Below are positions 1 to 9,402 of a stretch of DNA of 64,000 bases, piece by piece; the stretch's first letter is position 1, and each line of letters starts with the position of its first letter. Position numbers and translations under genes: made by a program. The notes beneath the pieces were generated by a model. It was given only the letters and a program-made list of their open reading frames with translations, ran no database searches and had not been told where the DNA came from. The DNA comes from Fistulifera solaris (Eukaryota; Bacillariophyta; Bacillariophyceae; Naviculales; Stauroneidaceae), in NCBI GenBank assembly GCA_030295235.1, contig AP026139.1, positions 62,001 through 126,000 on the forward strand. Direction: 5' to 3'.

Positions 1-593
1 TCGTCGGGATGTTTCGAGTGTCTCGGTATCAGTGACAACGGAGATGGAACCGCGATGATTGAATTGGACTTTTCGGATTGCAAGGATGCCGATACGATTG
101 GATGGGCTTGTTGCACTGGCTCGATGGGCCCCGACGATGAGTTCAACTCGGGTGCTTGTGAAGTGCCTCCGTCCGGATGTTTCGGTAAAAGAACCGTTCC
201 CGCGATCCCGATGGTGGAAGTGTCAAATGCGAAGGTGTGAGTACCATGTTCCTTCTCGTTCCTTCGGATGCTACCTCGGTTGTCATCAATACACATGATG
301 GACGTACCGGAAATGATGCTTCGCCAGCGGTGGGAGCGGATCCCATTTGTGCGGGTCGAGAATATCAGGGAGGTCGTTGCGCAGCGCGAGACAATAGTGT
401 TACCGCACACTGCTTGGAGACGATTGATCTGTCGACGTGTCCCACTATGGATTCGTTGCCCATGACGGCGGTCCCTACTCCCAGTCCATCGGTGTCTTCG
501 GAATTCCCTTCGGACGTCCCTTCGAGTATGATGTCGGGAGAGTCGGATCTTCCGTCGGTTGTACCCGTCCCGGATGAGTCAGAAGAGGAGTAG
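1..593 (+). CDS. Secreted Cys-rich family protein, 3' part (5' end outside window)
   Basis: Unrecognised family, paralogous to the genes at 1835 and 7515. Frame 1 opens at base 1 inside the Cys-rich domain (SSGCFEC, then GWACCTGS and GCFGK). After the A run at 187-190 the similarity to the paralogues continues in frame 3 (DPDGG, then STMFLLVPSD, HCLETIDLSTCP) to the stop at 591-593. One extra A in that run would make a single frame, so I read this as one gene with a one-base gap (sequencing error or real lesion). The tail is short and Pro/Ser/acidic, and lacks the long Pro-Thr repeat array of the 1835 paralogue. By analogy with the paralogues it is probably secreted, but the signal peptide would lie outside the window. 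Function unknown. Confidence 0.7.
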
Positions 594-1834
594 AGAGATA
601 TTGGGGAAAGGAGCTGCCTTGACGATTGAGGGGTCAGGACCATACTATCTTTCTTTTTGGAAGATTGAGCATGGTAGTACATTTCGCCTTATCAAACGGT
701 TCAAAACGGATTCGTAAAATACACTAGAAATAAACATTAGACCTAGACGATGGTTAAAAAAAATCAAGCAGGGCAATTCTTCGTTATCCTGGCGGTGCTG
801 TAGATTTACATGATGTTATGACGAATCCTTCCTCCACCGTGTTTTCTCAGTCCGCTAACGAATAATATCGATAAAGATGGTGAAGCACTACTATTTATGA
901 GCTACGCTCCATGTGACGACTGGCTGAAATGAAATTGTGATGACTACCTGGTACGTGAAGCCAAAGTTATCTCGAAATCAGAGACTTCACAGGACTTTCG
1001 AAATTTGATTAAAATAGAATGAGTAATGCCTCCTTATTATAAAAAATACACTATCGAAGCGATTTGCTACGTTCCTGGTAGCAATGAAGCGTTGATACGT
1101 AGTACGCAATAGCCGATAGGCGTGGCGCGGGACCAAACCATCTTCTCCGACACTACTATTGAGCACCACTGCACGTATCCTTTCATCCACAAAATGTCTG
1201 GCTGGAATCTTTGCAACCACGACCATCCGAAAAACTTTGTTCGAACAGTATTTGCAACGAATTGGAATAGAATGTCCGCAGACAAAAGTTCAAACAATGC
1301 TTGTCACTGGTGAGAAAGCTGAATTGCAAAGTACTACGTACTGTAAGAGGCGGACTGGGGCTGGACTTGACGGTTTAATTGTCCAGTGGGACTACCTGGT
1401 AGTAGAGAATATTTCATCGTCGTCCTTTTTAAGGAAAAAGGGCTTAGTCATTAAACCCACCTTCTGTGCTGGTCTCATAGCTCAATAATGACAAGCATAA
1501 TTAATTTTCATTGCTTGAAGCAAAAAGGAATGCATAATGCACGGCGAAAGTTAATTGTCAAGTCACGGGTCGGAGTGAAACACTGCTCGGCATCATAAAA
1601 TTTGATGCCACAAGGAGAGGATGCGCAAAATCACATCGCCTCGCATCTCTCATAATCTTAAGTTTTGCTCATTTGTAAAGGTAAGAACGCTCAACCGCAT
1701 CCTCGAATTCGTTTTCACAAGATGCGAGCTGTTGAGTCTTTTCTTTGACCTGTACCTCACATCATTGAAGCTTTGCTTTTCATCTTTGTTCTTTCGTCAA
1801 CAGACTTTCTCTATCGCGTCAAGGTCAACCGATC
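594..1834. other. Intergenic region with no recognisable gene
   Basis: 1.24 kb between two paralogues. It is AT-rich, and the open frames (for example 1159-1488 +) are short, lack domain-like composition and overlap frames on the other strand. The last 200 bases before 1835 are pyrimidine-rich, as expected of a promoter or 5' leader. Nothing else seen. Confidence 0.5.
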
Positions 1835-4171
1835 ATGTTCTTTTCTTCGTTGTTTCGAGCTTGTTGCGTAGGAGCAACCCTCTGGACTGTCTCCGGTCAA
1901 CGCCCTAGTCAAGGCAGCAACACCGCGTGCTGGACGTGTGACCAGTCCCCTGGCTGTTTTGAATGCGTTTCGAAGGCCAACAACGGCAACGGGACGTCCA
2001 CGGTCAAGCTCGACTTCTCGGGATGCAAGGGTGACGACATCAGCTGGGCCTGTTGCACTGGCTCCACCGGTCCCGACAATGAGTTCAATGCAGGTGAATG
2101 CGACGTGCCCGATTTGGGTTGTTTCGGCAAGGATGACCTCGCAACTGATCCCGAAGGTCCGAAATGCGAAACTGTCAGCACAATGTTTGTTCTTGTTCCC
2201 TCCGACGCCGTTTCTGTGACGATCAACACGCATGACGGAGCAATACGTAATAGTGCCGTCCCGCCTATTGGTGCTGATCCTATATGTGCTGGTGAACAAT
2301 ACCAAGGAGGAAGATGCGCTACTCGTAATAACAGAGTTACAGCACACTGCTTGGAAACGATCGATTTGGCCACCTGCCCTGCTGATCATCCTTCAATTTT
2401 TCTTTCCGAAGCGCCCTCAAAGCCCGTCACCAAGTCACCCTCTATCTCGCCTACGAATGTACCGACGACGACACCAAGTGCACAGCCGACTCCGATTCAG
2501 ACCAAGTCGCCCACTCTTTCGCCTTCGAATATCCCAAGTGCAGAGCCGACGTTGAGCCCTACGAAGCCCCCCACCGTCTCGCCTTCGATTGTTCCGAGTG
2601 CAGAGCCGACAGCGGTCCCGACAAAGCCTCCCACCGTCTCGCCTTCGATTGTTCCAAGTGCAGAGCCGACATCGGTCCCGACAAAGTCTCCCAATATCTT
2701 GCCCTCGGATATCCCAAGTACGGATCCTTCTGTCCCGCCTTCGACTGTTCCAAGTGCAGAGCCGACATCGGTCCCGACAAAGTCTCCCAATATCTTGCCC
2801 TCGGATATCCCAAGTACGGATCCTTCTGTCCCGCCTTCGACTGTTCCAAGTGCAGAGCCGACATCGGTCCCGACAAAGTCTCCCAATATCTTGCCCTCGG
2901 ATATCCCAAGTACGGATCCTTCTGTCCCGCCCTCGAACATCCCAAGTGCAGAGCCGACATCGGTCCCGACAAAGCCTCCCACCGTCTCGCCTTCGACTGT
3001 TCCAAGTGCAGAGCCGACATCGGTCCCGACAAAGTCTCCCAATATCTTGCCCTCGGATATCCCAAGTACGGATCCTTCTGTCCCGCCTTCGACTGTTCCA
3101 AGTGCAGAGCCGACATCGGTCCCGACAAAGTCTCCCAATATCTTGCCCTCGGATATCCCAAGTACGGATCCTTCTGTCCCGCCCTCGAACATCCCAAGTG
3201 CAGAGCCGACATCGGTCCCGACAAAGCCTCCCACCGTCTCGCCTTCGACTGTTCCAAGTGCAGAGCCGACATCGGTCCCGACAAAGTCTCCCAATATCTT
3301 GCCCTCGGATATCCCAAGTACGGATCCTTCTGTCCCGCCTTCGACTGTTCCAAGTGCAGAGCCGACATCGGTCCCGACAAAGTCTCCCAATATCTTGCCC
3401 TCGGATATCCCAAGTACGAATCCTACTGTCCCGCCTTCGACTGTTCCAAGTGCAGAGCCGACATCGGTCCCGACAAAGTCTCCCAATATCTTGCCCTCGG
3501 ATATCCCAAGTACGGATCCCACAGGTTCGCTTTCACACGTTCCAAGCGCAGAGCCGACTTTGAACCCCACAAAGCCTCCCACCGTCTCGCCTTCGATTGT
3601 TCCAAGTACGAAACCGACGCCGGCGCCCACCAAATCTTCAACCCCTATTCCATCGAGCAACCCTAGCGAGACACCGACAGCTTCTCCTACCGTTTCCCCC
3701 ACAGGTATCTGCTTCAACAATCTCGGTGACGTGTGCCGCGAGCGCGTTGACGCCTGTGACATCGAAGAACGCTGCATTGAAGGGGATGATTCTTGCCCGG
3801 ACTGCGATCACAAGTTCACGGGAGGCTTTGCTTTGAAATGTGGCAGGAAAGCGTTTCTGTGTGGTATCCCTGATTTCGCATCGCTTGGATGTAACATTGG
3901 CGGACCTGGGGTCTCCACTGTGGTGAATTTGGCATATCCAGAATGTCTTGAGGATGGAACGATTGAAATTGATTCCACTTGTAAGCGCTTCGACAACGGA
4001 CTCGCTAGTGGTGGATTGGGCCTCAGCGGATATGCCGTGGCAATTTGCACAGACGTCGGCGGCTCGCAATTTTGGACGTGCACGGAGACGGATACGCCGA
4101 GTGACAACGCTCTCGTGACCTTGATCGTTGAAACGAATCCCGACGCATGCGATGATGAATCTGGATTCTAA
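1835..4171 (+). CDS. Secreted Cys-rich protein with Pro-Thr-Ser tandem repeats
   Basis: 778 residues, uninterrupted. A signal peptide (about 1-21, hydrophobic, ending near VSGQ) precedes a Cys-rich domain (about 30-185) with CWTCDQSPGCFEC, SWACCTGSTGP, GCFGKDD, MFVLVPSDA, GADPICAG and HCLETIDLATCP, all shared with the genes at 1 and 7515. Next comes a stalk of about 430 residues of P/T/S repeats (mainly 32-residue units), then a distinct C-terminal Cys-rich domain (about 625-778) beginning GICFNNLGDVCRERVDAC. The layout of signal, Cys domain, rigid and probably O-glycosylated stalk, Cys domain suggests a cell-surface or frustule-associated protein. This is inference: I recognise no catalytic motif. 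The ATG at 1835 is chosen because it starts the signal peptide. Confidence 0.85.
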   Translation: MFFSSLFRACCVGATLWTVSGQRPSQGSNTACWTCDQSPGCFECVSKANNGNGTSTVKLDFSGCKGDDISWACCTGSTGPDNEFNAGECDVPDLGCFGKDDLATDPEGPKCETVSTMFVLVPSDAVSVTINTHDGAIRNSAVPPIGADPICAGEQYQGGRCATRNNRVTAHCLETIDLATCPADHPSIFLSEAPSKPVTKSPSISPTNVPTTTPSAQPTPIQTKSPTLSPSNIPSAEPTLSPTKPPTVSPSIVPSAEPTAVPTKPPTVSPSIVPSAEPTSVPTKSPNILPSDIPSTDPSVPPSTVPSAEPTSVPTKSPNILPSDIPSTDPSVPPSTVPSAEPTSVPTKSPNILPSDIPSTDPSVPPSNIPSAEPTSVPTKPPTVSPSTVPSAEPTSVPTKSPNILPSDIPSTDPSVPPSTVPSAEPTSVPTKSPNILPSDIPSTDPSVPPSNIPSAEPTSVPTKPPTVSPSTVPSAEPTSVPTKSPNILPSDIPSTDPSVPPSTVPSAEPTSVPTKSPNILPSDIPSTNPTVPPSTVPSAEPTSVPTKSPNILPSDIPSTDPTGSLSHVPSAEPTLNPTKPPTVSPSIVPSTKPTPAPTKSSTPIPSSNPSETPTASPTVSPTGICFNNLGDVCRERVDACDIEERCIEGDDSCPDCDHKFTGGFALKCGRKAFLCGIPDFASLGCNIGGPGVSTVVNLAYPECLEDGTIEIDSTCKRFDNGLASGGLGLSGYAVAICTDVGGSQFWTCTETDTPSDNALVTLIVETNPDACDDESGF
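2672..3559 (+). repeat. Nested tandem repeat: eight 96-bp units with 60-bp spacers
   Basis: Eight 96-bp units (32 residues each, beginning SVPTKSPNILPSDIP) start at 2672, 2768, 2864, 3020, 3116, 3272, 3368 and 3464. 60-bp (20-residue) TVSPS-type units sit at 2960 and 3212. The block of 96+96+60 = 252 bp at 2768-3019 is repeated at 3020-3271, so there is a higher-order period. The units are nearly identical at base level, which indicates recent expansion by unequal crossover or slippage. The repeat has few stops in any frame, which creates long antisense open frames with no independent support. Confidence 0.92.
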
Positions 4172-4585
4172 ACATGCATTGTTGCTTGCGGTTCTTGTTC
4201 CGGTAAAGGAGGTCGAGAAGCTTCTATCATGTGTTGTCTTTTGTAGCTTCGATGGCTTTCCATTTCATCTTTTCTTACTTAGTAGTCTGAACGGCTTATT
4301 AGTCTTCACATTGCGTGTACAAATGATTTTGAAGTTAGATCAATAGCAAAGATCAACAATTGCTCGCAATCAATTGCGTTTTATTGCTGCTTCTGTTGGT
4401 GCAAAACAAAGCCGCAAAAATTCAATCTCCGGGTTCTGTTCTTTGGTCGATAAAATTCCCTACGAGGCCTACGTGAAACTCACGTAGTCATTCGCAACAG
4501 AAAATAAGGCAGTTATTTGTTGTTATGATTTTTTTTATTGATGCTTCATCATTTTACTCGAAAGACTCGCTGTGTAATCTAAACA
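4172..4585. other. Intergenic region and promoter of the JmjC-like gene
   Basis: 414 bp, AT-rich, between two genes on the same strand. It holds the small hairpin at 4469-4487 and otherwise nothing recognisable. Confidence 0.5.
4469..4487. promoter_or_regulatory. Perfect 8-bp inverted repeat with an ACGTGA core
   Basis: CTACGTGA and TCACGTAG are separated by AAC, about 100 bp upstream of the ATG at 4586. The ACGT core resembles bZIP/bHLH-type binding sites. It could be an operator-like dimer site or chance; no second copy was seen near other genes. Confidence 0.35.
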
Positions 4586-5644
4586 ATGGTCACACGCAAC
4601 TCTAATCTCGTCTTATGGTCCTGCTTGGCGGTCCTGGTAGCCGTGTTTCCTGTCACACGGTGGTTTCTGCTACAATGGTTTTGTCCTCTTGCGCTCCGAA
4701 ATCATTATCAGGCTTTCATTTGGGAGGAATGGTCTTCCTCTGCACAAGTCAAAGTCTCCGCAATGATGCGTCTTGATATTCCGACGGTGAATGTGCAGGT
4801 ATTTGAAAGTGCGAACGCATTGTTAGACCATTTAAATGAGAACTACGGCCCTTCTTGGCGACAAAAACCAGTATTATTGAAAGAAATGTGGACGAAAGAT
4901 CAGTTACAACAATCAAATCGTAATTTATCGTTGCAAGGCTTATTGCAAATGAAGGATTTCAAAATCCCTTACTTTAGCGATGCGTCCCAAACACTCTGGA
5001 CCCCCGATGCGTACGGAACGGTTCAGGAGGTTGTGAAGAACATGACACTTGGTGAACCTCACAAAATCGGTTCGCAACTGTTGATGGAACAGCATCCGTC
5101 GTGGATAGCGCAGATTGCCCCCAATGAGCTTGTTACCACTTTGTTTGGAAACTATTTTACACCCGAAGCTGTTCAGAAACGATGGTGGAGACCTGCACTA
5201 ACGACGGTCCCCGTCTTTGTTGCACACACGCAAACATCGTCATTTACCGCCTTGCATTGTGAACCCATCGGGAATGTCGCCGTTCAATTGCATGGACGAA
5301 AACAGTGGACGCTGGTCGAACCCCAATATTGGAAGCATTTGCAGCCCACCGTGGCTCCCGATGGTCGGGCTTATGTCGCCAGCATGGCAAACTCCATCGA
5401 CGCACCCCATTATACCGTTGTGACGCAAGCCGGGGATGCTTTGTGGGTCCCCACGTGGACGTGGCATCGTGTGGATTATACAACAACAGACACTGCTACG
5501 ACTGATGAAGACGAAGGTGGCATCGCCATTGCCGGATCCTTGTTTCATTTTCGATTTAACGATTATGCGACCCAGAACCCACTGTTTGCTGTTTTGCTCT
5601 TTCCGGCCATGCTACTCGAGTTGATCGGATACAATACGCAATAA
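4586..5644 (+). CDS. Membrane-anchored JmjC/cupin-8-like 2-oxoglutarate oxygenase
   Basis: 352 residues. A hydrophobic N-terminal segment (about 8-40) looks like a signal anchor, so the enzyme probably faces an organelle lumen. From about residue 60 it resembles cupin_8/JmjC hydroxylases: WRQKPVLLKEMW is the usual entry motif, HCEPIGNVAVQLHGRKQW (about 223-240) carries the first metal ligands of the HxD/E type and the GRKxW strand, and DALWVPTWTWHRVDY (about 284-298) supplies the distal His. This group hydroxylates proteins or tRNA using Fe(II) and 2-oxoglutarate; the substrate here is unknown. A second hydrophobic stretch lies at the C-terminus. A fragment of a decayed second copy lies 0.7 kb downstream. 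Confidence 0.75.
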   Translation: MVTRNSNLVLWSCLAVLVAVFPVTRWFLLQWFCPLALRNHYQAFIWEEWSSSAQVKVSAMMRLDIPTVNVQVFESANALLDHLNENYGPSWRQKPVLLKEMWTKDQLQQSNRNLSLQGLLQMKDFKIPYFSDASQTLWTPDAYGTVQEVVKNMTLGEPHKIGSQLLMEQHPSWIAQIAPNELVTTLFGNYFTPEAVQKRWWRPALTTVPVFVAHTQTSSFTALHCEPIGNVAVQLHGRKQWTLVEPQYWKHLQPTVAPDGRAYVASMANSIDAPHYTVVTQAGDALWVPTWTWHRVDYTTTDTATTDEDEGGIAIAGSLFHFRFNDYATQNPLFAVLLFPAMLLELIGYNTQ

Positions 5645-6320
5645 TAGAAAGCAGAAGGCGAAAAGGAAAGTGTCTGGTATAGCGTTACGTTCTATTCATG
5701 TCATGCAGAACTGCAATAGAGAAACGCCAAGCGAAAGTTTGTTCATGTCGATCGGGTACAGTGTGACATCATTTTGAATCCAATACGAACCTCGTTGAAG
5801 CCTAGTTGACACACAAACCAAATTCAGCGATTGTGTTAAAAGAGCCAAGGAGAAACTTTTTGGGGCACACAGCAGCCTCTAAAGAGTAACACTGTCTGAT
5901 ACATTAAGAGGACAAGCTTAATGAATTTAGGCTACGTCAAAGGCCAATCGCCGCATTTCGCTAGCAGTCCAACGCGAAATCCAGCCGTCAACATAATCAG
6001 CGCATGTGATCGATAATCGATGAAGATCCGTCTTGCGTTTCCCAAGAGCGGCTCTCCCTCATGAAAGAAGAAAAGTGAGATCGTTCCATGTAACATGAGG
6101 GCGTAGATGTCTCATTGGTAAATCCGTCATTATTTTCAAGCTCTATACTGTCAAATGGCTAGCTAGGGAGGTAACTGGATCATTTCGCACGCAAGGGGTC
6201 GGGGAGGGGTCGCTACAAACTAGTTAGATTCGTTGATGGCTTGTTGTCGTCTCCTAAGTAAAAGCAACGATGTACCTTAGCGAAGAAGACGAGAGAGCTT
6301 AAAGCCTTCAAGTTGCTACC
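5645..6320. other. Intergenic region
   Basis: No open frame with domain-like composition. It may contain further, unrecognisably decayed sequence belonging to the relic that begins at 6321. Confidence 0.4.
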
Positions 6321-6475
6321 GTTGCCGCAATCGTGAAGAACATGACGCCCGGTCAACCCCACAAAATTGTCTCGCAAATGTTGGAACGCCATGATAACCA
6401 CATTATTTGTAGATTTCTCCAACGGGGGACCAGTAATGACCACGGTCCCGATCTTTGACACAAACAGTCGTTTGC
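6321..6475 (+). pseudogene. Relic of the JmjC/cupin-8-like gene
   Basis: Bases 6321-6395 align with 5021-5098 of the gene at 4586 (shared GTGAAGAACATGAC, then CACAAAAT and TCGCAA). Bases about 6415-6475 align with 5178-5245 (shared ACGGTCCC, then TCTTTG). The intervening stretch of about 80 bp in the intact gene is replaced by about 20 unrelated bases, and no reading frame spans the relic. It is an old partial duplicate in the same orientation as its parent. Confidence 0.75.
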
Positions 6476-7514
6476 CTTAGCAAACGCCTTAAGAAGGAGA
6501 CGCAAGTCTAGAATCCGTTGTCCATGCCTTTCTTTCATCGCGTCATAGTGCATTTAAAAGGGTTATCGACGCGCCCAACTGAAGATTATCGTTTTCTGCC
6601 AGCAGAGTTGAAGCAGATGGGATTTCGAAAGAGATATCGATGTAGACTTGGCGTCTCCGAACAACTCTAAATTCTTGGCTATTGGCTATGGGCTATTTTG
6701 TGATTTGGTGATTCCTTTCCTCCGCATATTTTTTTCTTCTGTGACGCGACCGTGCAACTGCTTGATTGTCAAAACTAAAGTTTCAAACTCTGCTTTAAAG
6801 AAACGCTACTCCGCACTTGTGTCCACAGCATGGTAATTGGTAATTGGTAATGGTGTACGTATCAATATCCAATCCTCTAAGCGGAGTATCATAGTCACAG
6901 ACATGATGAATCGGTTACGTTTGAAGAGACACTCATTACAACTGTACTAATCCTGAAATTGAAGCATGCACTTTTGGTGTTTTGTTCACACGACTCCGAT
7001 ACCGTGGTAGGTGGAGTGCAACTAGAAAAAGATTCTGCGAGTTTCGAATCTCAAATGCACACTTATTTATTGCTCGGAGACAACAAGTCGAACTACCAAC
7101 TTAGGGATGTCCATCGGCTTGTCGACTTCGAAAATCCTTCGATGTCGTCTCTTTCTACAGGAATAAACGTTTTTGTGTCATTCCCACTTGTTTGTTGACG
7201 AAGCAAATAGAAAATGGAATGATGATTATGTGCGTAGTGGCTGACGAATGAATCTCGTCCTTAGGAAATCAAATTGTGAAATGGACCCCAAGTTGATCTC
7301 ATAAATTTAGAAAATCCAAAAGCAAAGACACCTTCGTTAGCTCTATTTACCGGTGAGTGAATCTGCCCAGAATGGTTGATGTTATGCCTATTCGTGTCGA
7401 CCTTTACTCACAGCTTAAATTGTCGCGATGTGTCGGTGTTTCTATCGTCAACCAATTTCTCTCCGTATATAATTGCTCAACTCCTTCATCCCAAGGTATC
7501 AAGCAAAACCAACC
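6476..7514. other. Intergenic region with TATA-like promoter element
   Basis: About 1 kb without a convincing gene; a 79-codon frame at 6959-7198 has no recognisable features. TATATAA at 7466-7472 lies about 43 bp before the ATG at 7515 and could be a core promoter element, although many diatom promoters lack a TATA box. Confidence 0.4.
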
Positions 7515-8705
7515 ATGAAGCTTTCTTCTTTGATTCGCATTCTCTTCATTGGAACCACTCTCTTGAGTGTTTCGGGACAGGGTCGAGGCCGAGACCGCGA
7601 AGTCGATGCAGGACAAGGTCGAGGAGAGGGTCAAAACCGTGATCGCGAGGAAAATGGAGGTCGAGGACAGGGCCGTAATCGAGACCGCGAAGAAGAAAAT
7701 GGAGGTCGAGGACAGGGTCAAAACCGTGATCGCGAAGAAGAAAATGGAGGTCGAGGACAGGGCCGTAATCGAGACCGCGAAGAAGAAAATGAAGAACCTG
7801 ATCGAGGACGCGACCAGGTAGAAGACGAAGGACGAGGACAGGGCCGAGACCGCGAAGAAGATGATGAAGGACTCGACGACGACAAGTGCTGGACCTGTGA
7901 ACAGTCATCGGGATGTTTCGAGTGTCTTTCAAAGAGCGACAATGCCGACGGAACCATGACGGTCGAAATCGATTTCTCCGGATGCAAGAACGAGGCGAAC
8001 ATTGGATGGGCCTGCTGTACTGGGTCGAACGGACCCGATGGTGTCTTTCAGGAAGGCGACTGTGATGTACCCGACTCGGGATGCTTTGGAACGAACAACC
8101 GAGGCCGCAACCCGGACGGTAGCAAATGCGAAAATGTCAGCGCCATGTTTGTCGTAGTCCCCTCCGATGCATCCTCGGTAGTCATCAACACTCACGATGG
8201 TCTCACCGGAAACGATGCTGTTCCGGCAGTCGGAGCCGATCCTATGTGTGCCGGTCAAGAATTCCAAGGCGGCCGTTGTGCCAAACGAAACAGCGGCATA
8301 ACATCCCACTGTTTAGAAACCATCGACCTTTCCCGTTGTCCTAGTTCTTTGCCGCTTCCATCGCCCGCTCCGACTCCCAGTCCCTCGGTCGTGAAAGTTT
8401 CTACGGTTGCTCCAACGACGCGTGGAACCGAGACCAATGAAGTGACGCCCATGCCTACTACGCTTATCCCCACAGGCATGCCAGTCGCTACTACTCTTTC
8501 TCCCACGGCAGCGACCGATACTCACACATCCACTCCGAGTTCTGTCACAGTGACCACTAGTTCTCCGACGGAGGCATCCGATATTCCGTCGCTTGTTCCT
8601 AGGTCGGACGCTCCGTCAGATGTTCCTACCTCGTTTCCTACGTCGAACAACAACAATGAAACTCTCGGCGAAGATGAGGAAGATGAAGATGAGGAGGATA
8701 ATTAA
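7515..8705 (+). CDS. Secreted Cys-rich protein with Arg/Glu/Gly repeat stalk
   Basis: Third member of the family at 1 and 1835, 396 residues from the ATG at 7515. An upstream in-frame extension lacks an ATG, and 7515 starts a typical signal peptide (MKLSSLIRILFIGTTLLSVSG). Residues about 24-115 are a charged low-complexity stalk of RGQGRNRDREEEN-type units. The Cys-rich domain follows (about 118-285: CWTCEQSSGCFEC, GWACCTGSNGP, GCFGTNN, MFVVVPSDA, GADPMCAG, HCLETIDLSRCP), then a Thr/Ser/Pro tail ending in a run of Asp/Glu. The charged stalk lies before the domain, whereas in the 1835 paralogue the stalk lies after it. Probable extracellular or wall protein; function unknown. Confidence 0.85.
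   Translation: MKLSSLIRILFIGTTLLSVSGQGRGRDREVDAGQGRGEGQNRDREENGGRGQGRNRDREEENGGRGQGQNRDREEENGGRGQGRNRDREEENEEPDRGRDQVEDEGRGQGRDREEDDEGLDDDKCWTCEQSSGCFECLSKSDNADGTMTVEIDFSGCKNEANIGWACCTGSNGPDGVFQEGDCDVPDSGCFGTNNRGRNPDGSKCENVSAMFVVVPSDASSVVINTHDGLTGNDAVPAVGADPMCAGQEFQGGRCAKRNSGITSHCLETIDLSRCPSSLPLPSPAPTPSPSVVKVSTVAPTTRGTETNEVTPMPTTLIPTGMPVATTLSPTAATDTHTSTPSSVTVTTSSPTEASDIPSLVPRSDAPSDVPTSFPTSNNNNETLGEDEEDEDEEDN
7656..7790 (+). repeat. Three perfect-length 45-bp coding tandem units
   Basis: Units at 7656-7700, 7701-7745 and 7746-7790, each encoding GGRGQGxNRDREEEN, with degenerate partial units on both sides. The units keep frame and are nearly identical in bases, so the expansion is recent. Confidence 0.9.
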
Positions 8706-9402
8706 GGGCCAACCGAGTCAGTCATCCTGAAAAAAAGGGTAGATAGATAGAAAACCACAAGAATCCTTTCTGCAGGTTTTTTAGATAATAAAAAATAGAT
8801 GGATAGAACAAGAAATAAACAAAATGATGCGTCCGTAAGGTTTGATGATTCGTTCGCGATCACGTCATTGTTGGAATGATTATTGTCTCTGCAAGGTTCT
8901 TTGAATATCATCGGTTATCGTATAGATTATCCTACAGGTGTTATTGTTGCGTTACGCTGTTCGTGATACTCTCGCGGATGCATTATAGCGAAATTGCAGG
9001 ACTGGTTGGTTGTATAAAAAAAATAACAATGATACGTAGTAGCAGGTGGTGTCAAAGAGTATCTCGCCATACTGGTATCGTCCCTATTATTTTTGGCTTC
9101 CCATAATGCGAGCGTCGCGAGCGACGACGAGATACGGTATTGAAGAGGAGGAGGAGAGAGAATAAGTCGCACTGGGGAATTTCCAGTCATGAGTGCTTGC
9201 CGGCGCGGACCGACGGGCGTGCTCCGACCTGACAGAATGAATAAATGTTTTCAAGTTCAAGTCCATGATGTAGTACTGTACAGAGTATCTGCTGAAAGAG
9301 GTTCCGAATGCAAAACGACACGCTTAGCTAGAAAAAGGTATCCATTTCCATTTCCATTTCCATTTCCATTTTCTTGAAACGTTTTCCTTCTCCCTTCCCG
9401 AC
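8706..9402. other. Intergenic region with hexamer microsatellite
   Basis: About 700 bp without a recognisable gene. A (CCATTT)5 array at 9342-9371 lies 31 bp before the ATG at 9403, inside the probable 5' leader or promoter of the C2 gene. Confidence 0.5.

Noticed and set aside
1159-1488. Possible 109-codon gene
   Set aside because: No ATG-supported start, no domain-like composition, and overlapped by equally long antisense frames.
2497-3777. 426-codon antisense open frame across the Pro-Thr repeats
   Set aside because: The repeat unit has few stops in any frame, so long open frames in several frames are expected. Its start and composition (Gly/Val repeats) follow from the sense repeat.
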